Shown in pieces: positions 15,432 through 22,594 of a DNA stretch of 22,594 bases; positions within the stretch are counted from its first letter, which is position 1, and each line of letters opens with the position of its first letter. The notes under the pieces were generated by a model. That model did no database searches and was not told the DNA's origin. It was given only the letters and a program-made list of their open reading frames with translations. The DNA comes from an uncultured Ruminococcus sp. (GTDB lineage Bacteria; Bacillota; Clostridia; Oscillospirales; Ruminococcaceae): the NCBI GenBank assembly GCA_900551505.1, contig URWK01000006.1, positions 1-22,594 on the forward strand. The letters run 5' to 3'. The translations under genes and the position numbers were made by a program.

Positions 15432-15782
15432 ATGTTATACACTGAAATTCTGAATGACAACAAAATTTTCCTTCGGCTTTACAAAAAGGGAAAATGCATC
15501 GTTTCAAGAGAAATGGTGATTTACATCAGGAAAAACCGCCTTCCCTATAACCGTCTCGGCATCACTGCGGGTAAGAAAATCGGCAATGCCGTAAAACGTA
15601 ACAGGGCAAAGAGGGTTATCCGTCAGGCTTACCGTGAAAATGAAATCGCCATGCCTGTCGGTATAGACATCGTGATTGTTGCAAGAGTTCCCGCAACCGT
15701 TGAGAAAAGCACTGTTATAAGCAACTGCCTGCTAAGAAAGGCTTTCCCGTCTATACAGGCTTACCTGACCGAAGATAACTGA
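15432..15782 (+). CDS. rnpA: Ribonuclease P protein component
   Basis: The small basic protein that binds RNase P RNA and helps position pre-tRNA leaders for 5' maturation. The 116-aa product carries the RNR signature GNAVKRNRAKRVIRQAYR (51-68) and the beta core RLGITAGKKIG before it; family length is 110-125. AGGGGA lies a few bases upstream of ATG (close spacing). It is separated from rpmH by about 90 bases with two hairpins and lies one base ahead of yidD, so translation of the two is likely coupled. Confidence 0.96.
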   Translation: MLYTEILNDNKIFLRLYKKGKCIVSREMVIYIRKNRLPYNRLGITAGKKIGNAVKRNRAKRVIRQAYRENEIAMPVGIDIVIVARVPATVEKSTVISNCLLRKAFPSIQAYLTEDN

Positions 15783-15783
15783 C

Positions 15784-16050
15784 ATGAAAAATATACTCAG
15801 AAAGATTTTTCTTATTCCCATACACTTCTACAGAAAATTCATTTCGCCGTTGAAACCGCCTTGTTGCAGGTATTATCCGACTTGCTCAACATATGCGGTG
15901 CAGGCGGTTGAACGTTTCGGGATAATCCGTGGGACAATGCTTGCGGCATGGAGAATACTTCGGTGCAACCCATGGAGCAAGGGCGGAATTGACTATGTAC
16001 CGCAGGAGTTTCCGCTTAAATCCGGGAAAAGAGAAAAAAAGAAATATTGA
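15784..16050 (+). CDS. yidD: Membrane protein insertion efficiency factor YidD
   Basis: A small amphipathic, membrane-associated protein that assists YidC-dependent insertion. The 88-aa product has the family signature CCRYYPTCSTYAVQA (27-41) and the second block AAWRILRCNPWSKGGIDYVP (54-73). It ends in a basic tail. Initiation one base after the rnpA stop and the yidC gene 46 bases later place it in its conserved rnpA-yidD-yidC setting. Confidence 0.96.
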   Translation: MKNILRKIFLIPIHFYRKFISPLKPPCCRYYPTCSTYAVQAVERFGIIRGTMLAAWRILRCNPWSKGGIDYVPQEFPLKSGKREKKKY

Positions 16051-16096
16051 AAAATACGGAAGTTGAAGAACAGAAGAAATATGGAGGAACTGAACC

Positions 16097-17218
16097 TTGT
16101 TTGGACTTGAAAAACTAATCGGCTATCCGCTCGGCTGGATAATGTATTTTATATACTGCCTTGTGAAAAACTACGGCATTGCCATAGTTATATTCACGGT
16201 AATTACAAGGCTTATTGTCTTCCCGGTTTCGTATAATCAGCAGAAAAGCAATGCTCGGATGCAGAAGCTTAACCCTAAGCTTGAGAAACTGAAAAAAAGC
16301 TTTATGAATAATCCTCAGAGGCTTCAGGAAGAACAGATGAAACTCTATTCCGAAGAAGGCATAAATCCGATGGCAAGTTGTCTGCCGATGTTTCTTCAGT
16401 TCCTGATACTTTTCGGGGTTATCGACGTTGTGTACAGACCGCTCACGCACGTTCTCAGGATACCGAAAGCCACGATTACCGAAGCTAAAAGTCTGCTTTC
16501 GGCGTATATGTCGCAGAATGGCATAACGGATAAGTATTTTGCAAGCCGTCCGGAACTTACCATCATGAATTATCTGAAATCCAATCCTGAAATATTCCGG
16601 ACACTTGACGGATTTTCGGACAAGGTTGATGCTTTCAAGAATTCATTTCTCGGGATAGACCTCGGAGCAGTTCCGACACTTCACCCTGAAGTCTGGAACA
16701 ATGCAACGATAGGGCTTGTGATGATACCGATTCTTTCGGGTCTGTTCCAGCTTATACTGACGATTTATATGCAGGTTAAGCAGAAGCAGAACAATCCGGA
16801 TATGCCTTCAATGGGTGCGATGAACATAATGTTCTACATAATGCCGGTATTCTCGGTATGGTTCGCATTCCAAGTACCTGCCGGTGTAGGTTTTTACTGG
16901 ACAGTATCTTCACTTGTGGCATTCGTGCAGTCGGTGGGTCTGAATATGTACTTCACACCTGAGAGAACCGAAAAAATCCTTGCAAAAGACAAGGAAAGAA
17001 ACAAGAAAAAGAAAAAAAGCGGTTTCATGAAGATGATGGAAGATGCCCAGAATGCAGCCGCAAACAATACAGCTGCCGTTGTAAGAGATGAGAACACCGA
17101 AGGTATGTCAAGAGCTGAACTTCAGAATTACAACAGACAGAAAATTAACGAGGCCAGAAAGCGTATGGCTGAAAAATACGGCGATGAATACGATGAAAGC
17201 GATGATAATGACGAATAA
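16097..17218 (+). CDS. yidC: Membrane protein insertase YidC (Oxa1 family)
   Basis: YidC inserts and folds membrane proteins alone or with Sec. The 373-aa protein is of the Gram-positive type, without the large periplasmic domain. Hydrophobic segments lie at about 11-45 (including the conserved Arg38 in TVITRLIVFPVSYNQQ, which corresponds to the substrate-contacting arginine), 94-113, near 205-228, 244-262 and 265-280. The cytoplasmic hairpin NARMQKLNPKLEKLKKSF precedes TM2. A Lys-rich segment (about 295-310) and a charged tail follow. Translation appears to start at TTG: GGAGG at 16083-16087 lies nine bases before it, and the nearby ATG at 16081 reads into a stop after nine codons. There is no obvious N-terminal lipobox. 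Confidence 0.95.
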   Translation: MFGLEKLIGYPLGWIMYFIYCLVKNYGIAIVIFTVITRLIVFPVSYNQQKSNARMQKLNPKLEKLKKSFMNNPQRLQEEQMKLYSEEGINPMASCLPMFLQFLILFGVIDVVYRPLTHVLRIPKATITEAKSLLSAYMSQNGITDKYFASRPELTIMNYLKSNPEIFRTLDGFSDKVDAFKNSFLGIDLGAVPTLHPEVWNNATIGLVMIPILSGLFQLILTIYMQVKQKQNNPDMPSMGAMNIMFYIMPVFSVWFAFQVPAGVGFYWTVSSLVAFVQSVGLNMYFTPERTEKILAKDKERNKKKKKSGFMKMMEDAQNAAANNTAAVVRDENTEGMSRAELQNYNRQKINEARKRMAEKYGDEYDESDDNDE

Positions 17219-17223
17219 ATCCG

Positions 17224-17247
17224 TTCCCTGATAAAATTTTCAGGGAA
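17224..17247 (+). other. Hairpin between yidC and khpB
   Basis: TTCCCTGA (17224-17231) pairs with TCAGGGAA (17240-17247) across an eight-base loop. No T run follows, so it is not a clear terminator. It may stabilise the upstream mRNA end or shape khpB translation. Confidence 0.45.
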
Positions 17248-17266
17248 TCAATGGGAGGGATAGACT

Positions 17267-18013
17267 ATGAACGGAATTTTTACCGCAGAAAGCATTGAAA
17301 AAGCAAAATCTCTCGCATCTGAAAAATTCGGTGCAGACGAAAAAGATATAAGTTTTGAAATTATGCCACAGACGGAAAACGGCGAATATCAGGTAAAAGC
17401 TGAATATATCCCCGAAAAAGTCAGAACGGCTGTTGACTATGTAAGCAATATTCTCGAAAAAATGGGTGTGAGTACAGAATACACCATTACAGAGAATGAA
17501 GACGGTGCTTTGATAAGTTTTGATACAGACGGAACAGGCACGATAATCGGCAGAAGGGGCGAAACCCTTGATGCATTTCAGTATCTTGTGTCGATGGTCT
17601 GCAACAAAAATGACGATGATTATTACAGGATAACACTTGACAGTTGCGGTTACAGAGAAAAGAGAAAACACACCCTTAAAGAACTTGCGGGAAAAATTTC
17701 AAGAACAGTCCTCAGAACCGGAAAACCCGTGGCACTTGAACCGATGAACCCTTACGAAAGACGTATAATTCATGCATCAGTTGCCGAAATCAAAGGCGTA
17801 AATTCAAAGTCCACAGGTGAAGAACCTTACAGAAAAGTAATTATTTCACCTGCCGAGAGAAAGCCAAGGCGTGATGAAAAGCGTCAGAAAAAAACTCATC
17901 ACCCAAGACCGATGAAGTCGCTTGACCTCACAACGAGTTTCGAGAGAGAATATAAAAAACCGAAGCCCGAAGACAACATAAAGGCGGGACTTTACGGAAA
18001 AATTGAATTATAA
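17267..18013 (+). CDS. khpB: RNA-binding protein KhpB (Jag)
   Basis: KhpB/Jag partners KhpA as a broad RNA-binding protein linked to cell elongation and sRNA biology in Firmicutes. The 248-aa protein has an N-terminal Jag-N type region (about 1-50), a KH domain with the GxxG loop IIGRRGETLD (93-102, Gly95 and Gly98), and an R3H domain with the hallmark R165-xxx-H169 in YERRIIHASV. A basic tail (about 198-215, RKPRRDEKRQKK) follows. The start has GGGAGGG upstream at good spacing. It closes the rpmH operon: a strong terminator lies about 65 bases after its stop. Confidence 0.95.
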   Translation: MNGIFTAESIEKAKSLASEKFGADEKDISFEIMPQTENGEYQVKAEYIPEKVRTAVDYVSNILEKMGVSTEYTITENEDGALISFDTDGTGTIIGRRGETLDAFQYLVSMVCNKNDDDYYRITLDSCGYREKRKHTLKELAGKISRTVLRTGKPVALEPMNPYERRIIHASVAEIKGVNSKSTGEEPYRKVIISPAERKPRRDEKRQKKTHHPRPMKSLDLTTSFEREYKKPKPEDNIKAGLYGKIEL

Positions 18014-18079
18014 TATTCTGATTTGTGCGGTGAAAGCCATATTGAAATCCGGAATAATATGAAAATATAAAGCAAAGTC

Positions 18080-18107
18080 AGGGGTTGAAGTGTTCAGCCC
18101 CTTTTTT
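18080..18107 (+). terminator. Intrinsic terminator between khpB and mnmE
   Basis: AGGGGTTGAA (18080-18089), loop GTG, then TTCAGCCCCT (18093-18102), a 10-bp stem with one T-G pair, followed by TTTTTT. It lies only 18 bases before the mnmE start and five bases before its AGGAG site. Confidence 0.9.
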
Positions 18108-18125
18108 GTACAGGAGTGATAAAAA

Positions 18126-19487
18126 ATGTCTACAATAACAGCAATAGCAACCCCAAATGCAACCGGTGGTATTTCAGTAATCAGAATATCGGGGGAAAAG
18201 GCTGTGGAAATAGCTGACAGAGTTTTCAGAAGTATCTCCGAAAAGCCCGTTGCACAGATGAAAGCTTATACTTGTGCGTACGGTTATGTTTTCGAGAATG
18301 GCGAAGCCGTAGATGATGTTGTGCTGACACTGTTCAAAGCTCCGAGAAGTTACACGGGTGAAGATGTTGTTGAGATTTCCTGCCACGGCGGTATATATAT
18401 TACCAGAAAAATCCTGAGAATAATTCTTGACAACGGTGCGGAACTTGCAAAAGCAGGTGAATTTACAAAGAGAGCTTTTCTCAACGGCAAACTTTCGCTC
18501 ACACAGGCGGAAGCGGTGATGGATATAATTTCCGCAACGGGAAACAACGAACTTAAATACGCTTCAAGCCTGCATGACGGGGCGATATTCAGACGCATTA
18601 AGGGGATTTGTAACGAAATTGTCCATATATTAGGCGACCTTTCGGCGTGGGCGGATTATCCGGAAGAGGATATTCCGGAAGTCGAACCACAGAACCTTGT
18701 GAAATCGGTCGGAAAGATAAAATCGGAACTTGAGGCGACCGCAAAGACTTACGATTATGGGCGGATACTCAGAAGCGGAATAAATACCGCAATTGTCGGG
18801 AAACCAAACGTTGGGAAATCAACGCTTATGAACTGCCTCAGCGGTTTCGACAGAAGCATAGTGACCGACATTGCAGGCACTACAAGAGATGTTGTAGAAG
18901 AAAGCGTTAAAATAGGCGAACTCACTTTAAGGCTCTCGGACACCGCAGGCATAAGGGAAACCGATGACGCAATAGAAAAAATCGGCGTGGAGATAGCTTA
19001 TAAACGCCTTGAAGAAGCGGATTTGATAATGGCAGTTTTTGACGGCACTCAGGCACTTTCGGACGATGACAGGAAACTTATAGAAAGCGTTAAAGACAGG
19101 AAATCAGTAGCAATTATAAACAAGACTGACGGCGAAAAAAATATTGACCGTGATTATATTTTCGCTAATTTCAAGTATTGCGTGGAACTTTCGGCTAAAA
19201 ATTCGGAAGGTATTGAAAACCTTGAAAAAGTCCTTAATGAAATGTTTATCAAAAATGATATTGAAGCGGAACAGGGTGTAATTGCGAATGAAAGACAGAA
19301 AAGATGTCTTGAAAACAGTCTGAAGTCCGTAAATGAAGCACTTGAAGCCCTTGAAAACGGTGAAAATCTTGATGCGATAACGGTACTGCTTGACGAATCG
19401 GCGGACTATCTGCTTGAACTTACAGGCGAAAGGATTACCGAAAGCGTGGTAAATGAAGTGTTTTCAAGATTCTGTGTAGGAAAATAA
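18126..19487 (+). CDS. mnmE: tRNA modification GTPase MnmE
   Basis: With MnmG it makes the 5-carboxymethylaminomethyl-type modification on U34 of certain tRNAs. The 453-aa protein has an N-terminal tetrahydrofolate-binding domain (IATPNATGGISVIRISG, 7-23), a helical region, and an inserted G domain: G1 GKPNVGKS (225-232), GTTRD (251-255), DTAG (272-275) and NKTD near 325. The C-terminal CVGK (450-453) carries the essential Cys; the family form is usually CIGK. AGGAG (18112-18116) precedes ATG. No promoter is evident between the terminator at 18080-18107 and the start, so it depends on read-through or an unrecognised promoter. mnmG follows after a 61-base spacer that is mostly a perfect palindrome. 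Confidence 0.97.
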   Translation: MSTITAIATPNATGGISVIRISGEKAVEIADRVFRSISEKPVAQMKAYTCAYGYVFENGEAVDDVVLTLFKAPRSYTGEDVVEISCHGGIYITRKILRIILDNGAELAKAGEFTKRAFLNGKLSLTQAEAVMDIISATGNNELKYASSLHDGAIFRRIKGICNEIVHILGDLSAWADYPEEDIPEVEPQNLVKSVGKIKSELEATAKTYDYGRILRSGINTAIVGKPNVGKSTLMNCLSGFDRSIVTDIAGTTRDVVEESVKIGELTLRLSDTAGIRETDDAIEKIGVEIAYKRLEEADLIMAVFDGTQALSDDDRKLIESVKDRKSVAIINKTDGEKNIDRDYIFANFKYCVELSAKNSEGIENLEKVLNEMFIKNDIEAEQGVIANERQKRCLENSLKSVNEALEALENGENLDAITVLLDESADYLLELTGERITESVVNEVFSRFCVGK

Positions 19488-19489
19488 GT

Positions 19490-19528
19490 GACTTTTCAAC
19501 ATATCCACTGTGGATATGTTGAAAAGTC
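19490..19528. promoter_or_regulatory. Perfect 39-nt palindrome with inverted DnaA-box-like 9-mers
   Basis: Left arm GACTTTTCAACATATCCAC (19490-19508), centre T, right arm its exact complement (19510-19528), giving 19-bp arms. Each arm carries TTTTCAACA (19493-19501, and inverted TGTTGAAAA 19517-19525), the 9-mer of the oriC boxes, directly joined to TATCCAC, part of the classical box TTATCCACA. It begins three bases after the mnmE stop and ends about 20 bases before mnmG. No T run follows in either direction, which argues against a simple terminator. Confidence 0.8.
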
Positions 19529-19548
19529 GGGATTAGAGGAAAGAAAAA

Positions 19549-21426
19549 ATGAGTTATTACATGGATAGTTATGATGTAGTGGTAATAGGCGGAGGTCATG
19601 CGGGCGTTGAAGCTTCTCTCGCCGCCGCAAGGCTCGGTTGCAGGACAGCGATGTTCACAATTTCACTCGACCAGATTTCAAATATGCCTTGCAATCCGTC
19701 AATAGGCGGTACGGCAAAAGGTCATCTTGTGAGGGAAATTGACGCTCTCGGCGGAGAAATGGGCAAGGGTGCTGACGAGTGCTTTATACAAAGTCGTATG
19801 TTAAATAAGGGCAAAGGTCCTGCCGTTCACAGTCTGAGAGTGCAAGCCGACAGAATGAAATATCACGCTTATATGAAACACATTTGCGAGATGCAGGAAA
19901 ATCTTGATATAAAGCAGGCGGAAGTTACAGGCATAATAACGGAGAATGGTAAAATTACAGGTATCACAACAAAGCTTGGGGCGGAATATGCCACGAAAGC
20001 CGTTGTAATTGCCACGGGAACGTATCTTAAAGGCAAAATCCATGTAGGCGAACAGAGTTACGAAAGCGGGCCGGATTCGGCACTTCCGTCAACGAAGCTT
20101 TCTGACAGTCTGAGGGCGAACGGTCTGACAATTAGACGTTTCAAGACCGGTACACCTTGCAGGGTGCATAAGAGAAGCATAAATTTTGACGTGCTTGAAA
20201 GACAGGATGGTGACGAAGATATTGTGCCGTTCTCATTCGATACGGACAGAAAAGGACTTCACAATCAGGTTTCCTGCTATATTTCTTACACGAACGCCGA
20301 AACTCACAGAGTTATCAGGGAAAATTTACACCGTTCGCCCCTCTATTCCGGAAGAATACACGGTGTAGGGCCGAGATACTGCCCTTCAATTGAAGACAAG
20401 GTTGTAAGATTTGCGGACAAGGAACGCCACCAGTTATTTATTGAACCGATGGGACTGGACACGGAAGAATACTATTTACAGGGAATGTCTTCATCACTTC
20501 CCGAAGACGTACAGCTTGCGTTCCTCAGGACTATAAAAGGGCTTGAGAACGTGGAAATTCTCCGCCCTGCATATGCGATAGAATATGACTGTTGCGAGCC
20601 TACCGAGATGAAACCTACACTTGAGTTCAGACAAGTGGCAGGGCTTTTCGGGGCAGGACAGTTTAACGGAAGTTCAGGATACGAGGAAGCCGCCGCACAG
20701 GGACTTGTAGCAGGTATAAACGCTTCAAAGTATGCACAGGGCAAGGAGCAGTTAATACTTGACAGAGCATCTTCATACATAGGAACGCTCATTGACGACC
20801 TTGTGACGAAAGGCTGTTCAGACCCTTACAGAATGATGACTTCGAGAAGTGAATACAGGCTTGTACTCAGGCAGGACAACGCAGACCAGAGATTAATACC
20901 TGTTGGCTATAAAATCGGGCTTGTTCCGGAAGAAAAATACAATAAACTGCTTGAAAAGGAAAAACTTGTGGAGCAGGAAAAGAAACGTATTACGAAACTG
21001 AATATCGCACCGAGTGAAGCACTTAATAAATTCCTCGTGGAACACGATACCGCACCTATGACTACAGGCTGCAAGTTTGCGGAACTGGTGAGAAGACCGC
21101 AACTTAATTATAAAATGCTTGCACCGTTCGACCCGACACGTCCGGACTTGCCGGAAGACGTGGCGGAGCAAGCCGAAATTCAGATTGAATATGACGGTTA
21201 TATACGCAGACAGTTGCAGAAGATTGAGCAGATGAGGAAACTTGAGGAAAAGCAGCTTCCACAGGACATTGATTACAGCGAAATAGGAAGTCTGAGGCTT
21301 GAAGCGATAGAGAAGCTTAACAAGTTTAAACCTGTGAATATCGGTCAGGCTTCAAGAATTTCGGGTGTGTCACCTGCCGATGTAGACGTTCTTGTAGTGT
21401 GGCTTGAGCAGAGAGGTAAAGCATAA
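19549..21426 (+). CDS. mnmG: tRNA uridine-5-carboxymethylaminomethyl modification enzyme MnmG
   Basis: FAD-dependent partner of MnmE (formerly GidA). The 625-aa protein is the expected length. It has the FAD-binding VVVIGGGHAGVEA (10-22), the MPCNPSIGGTAKGHLVREIDALGGEMG block (46-72), the VVIATGTYLKGKIHVGE segment, and a C-terminal helical domain that binds MnmE and tRNA (ending with RISGVSPADVDVLVVWLEQ). GAGG-containing purine-rich sequence lies about nine bases before the ATG; a second ATG four codons later is less well placed. rsmG starts two bases after its stop. Confidence 0.97.
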   Translation: MSYYMDSYDVVVIGGGHAGVEASLAAARLGCRTAMFTISLDQISNMPCNPSIGGTAKGHLVREIDALGGEMGKGADECFIQSRMLNKGKGPAVHSLRVQADRMKYHAYMKHICEMQENLDIKQAEVTGIITENGKITGITTKLGAEYATKAVVIATGTYLKGKIHVGEQSYESGPDSALPSTKLSDSLRANGLTIRRFKTGTPCRVHKRSINFDVLERQDGDEDIVPFSFDTDRKGLHNQVSCYISYTNAETHRVIRENLHRSPLYSGRIHGVGPRYCPSIEDKVVRFADKERHQLFIEPMGLDTEEYYLQGMSSSLPEDVQLAFLRTIKGLENVEILRPAYAIEYDCCEPTEMKPTLEFRQVAGLFGAGQFNGSSGYEEAAAQGLVAGINASKYAQGKEQLILDRASSYIGTLIDDLVTKGCSDPYRMMTSRSEYRLVLRQDNADQRLIPVGYKIGLVPEEKYNKLLEKEKLVEQEKKRITKLNIAPSEALNKFLVEHDTAPMTTGCKFAELVRRPQLNYKMLAPFDPTRPDLPEDVAEQAEIQIEYDGYIRRQLQKIEQMRKLEEKQLPQDIDYSEIGSLRLEAIEKLNKFKPVNIGQASRISGVSPADVDVLVVWLEQRGKA

Positions 21427-21428
21427 TT

Positions 21429-22142
21429 ATGGGGATACTTAACAATTTTGAACATTGTCGCAAGGTTTTTGAAAATGAAGGGCTTGAACTTTCTCAGGAA
21501 CAGTATGAGAAATTCTGCATCTATGCGGATTTTCTCGTAGAGTACAATAAAATGGTAAATCTTACGGCGATAACCGACAGCGAAGGAATACTTGTGAAGC
21601 ACTTTCTTGACAGCGTTCTCCTGCTGAAATATGCAGAAATTCCGCAGGGTGCAAGACTTATTGACGTAGGTACGGGAGCGGGTTTTCCGTCCGTACCGCT
21701 TGCGATAATGCGTGAAGACCTTGAAATTACGTTGCTGGACAGCCTTAACAAGAGAATAGTTTTTCTGAAGAAACTCACGGAAAAACTCGGCGTAAAGGCT
21801 GAATGTATTCACGGCAGGGCGGAAGATACTGCTAAAAATCCGGATTACCGTGAAAAATTTGATGTTGCGGTTGCGAGAGCGGTTGCAAATCTTCCTGTTC
21901 TTGCCGAATACTGTATGCCGTTTGTGAAAGCGGGCGGAAAGTTCATAGCTATGAAAGGCACGGGCGAAGACCTTACACTTGCACGGAATGCCATACAGAT
22001 TCTCGGCGGAGAGCTTTCGCAGGATATTGATTACACAATTCCCGAGGACAACGCAAGAAAAATTGCGGTGATAGCAAAAATAACTTCCACGCCTGCAAAG
22101 TACCCCAGAATTTCCGCAAAGATTAAATCAAAGCCCCTTTAA
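21429..22142 (+). CDS. rsmG: 16S rRNA (guanine527-N7)-methyltransferase RsmG
   Basis: SAM-dependent enzyme that methylates G527 of 16S rRNA; loss gives low-level streptomycin resistance in other bacteria. The 237-aa protein has the N-terminal helices with YNKMVNLTAITD (39-50), the SAM loop DVGTGAGFPSVPLA (79-92), the acidic residue Asp104 in LLDSLNKR, and ARAVANLPVLAEYC plus GGKFIAMKG downstream. The C-terminus KYPRISAKIKSKPL is the usual YPR-type tail. GAGAGG inside the mnmG end serves as binding site, and the two-base gap indicates coupling. The region after its stop becomes low-complexity almost at once, so what follows on the chromosome (often parA/parB) is not seen. Confidence 0.97.
   Translation: MGILNNFEHCRKVFENEGLELSQEQYEKFCIYADFLVEYNKMVNLTAITDSEGILVKHFLDSVLLLKYAEIPQGARLIDVGTGAGFPSVPLAIMREDLEITLLDSLNKRIVFLKKLTEKLGVKAECIHGRAEDTAKNPDYREKFDVAVARAVANLPVLAEYCMPFVKAGGKFIAMKGTGEDLTLARNAIQILGGELSQDIDYTIPEDNARKIAVIAKITSTPAKYPRISAKIKSKPL

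Positions 22143-22594
<452 letters not shown>

Noticed and set aside
19490..19528. Reading the mnmE-mnmG palindrome as an ordinary intrinsic terminator
   Set aside because: No T run follows on either strand, and the arms are built from the oriC 9-mer; kept instead as a candidate regulatory site, though an RNA role is not excluded.

Overview
The window is the chromosomal replication-origin neighbourhood of a low-to-moderate GC Firmicute, most likely a clostridial gut or rumen bacterium of the Ruminococcus/Oscillospiraceae type. That lineage is inferred from protein character and synteny, because the window has no rRNA. The gene order is close to the classical Bacillus/Clostridium one: recR-ybaB-dnaX-SRP RNA, then gyrA-gyrB-remB-recF-yaaA-dnaN-[oriC]-dnaA on the minus strand, and rpmH-rnpA-yidD-yidC-khpB(jag)-mnmE-mnmG-rsmG on the plus strand. 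The two arms diverge between dnaA and rpmH, so almost every gene is transcribed away from the origin.

Layout. 1-130: low-complexity homopolymer contig edge. 138-2792 (minus): terminator, recR, ybaB, dnaX. 2861-2981 (minus): small SRP RNA with its own promoter at 3120-3148. 3234-8311 (minus): gyrB, a YcxB-like membrane protein and gyrA. 8468-8758 (minus): remB-like gene, followed by an unusually long gene-free stretch (8759-9437) before recF. 10577-9438: recF, probably starting at TTG. 10608-10940: two tandem copies of a roughly 150-bp element with strong RNA-like secondary structure, between yaaA and recF. 10943-12278: yaaA and dnaN. 12279-13405: oriC, with a dense array of TGTTGAAAA-type DnaA boxes, five TAG trios and an AT-rich unwinding element next to an alternating CG tract. 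13406-14755: dnaA. 14756-15204: divergent promoters for dnaA and rpmH. 15205-18013: rpmH (44 aa), rnpA, yidD, yidC, khpB, closed by a strong terminator. 18126-22142: mnmE, mnmG, rsmG. 22143-22594: low-complexity contig edge that also holds a diverged second copy of the rsmG 3' end.

Function. The minus-strand block supplies initiation (DnaA), the sliding clamp (DnaN) and clamp loader (DnaX), gap repair (RecF, RecR), and supercoiling control (GyrA, GyrB). The plus-strand block supplies ribosome and tRNA maturation (L34, RNase P protein, MnmE/MnmG tRNA wobble modification, RsmG 16S methylation) and membrane protein insertion (YidD, YidC). The coding content is ordinary. The interest lies between genes: the duplicated structured element ahead of recF, a perfect 39-nt palindrome made of inverted DnaA-box-like 9-mers between mnmE and mnmG, the architecture of oriC, and the unexplained remB-recF spacer.
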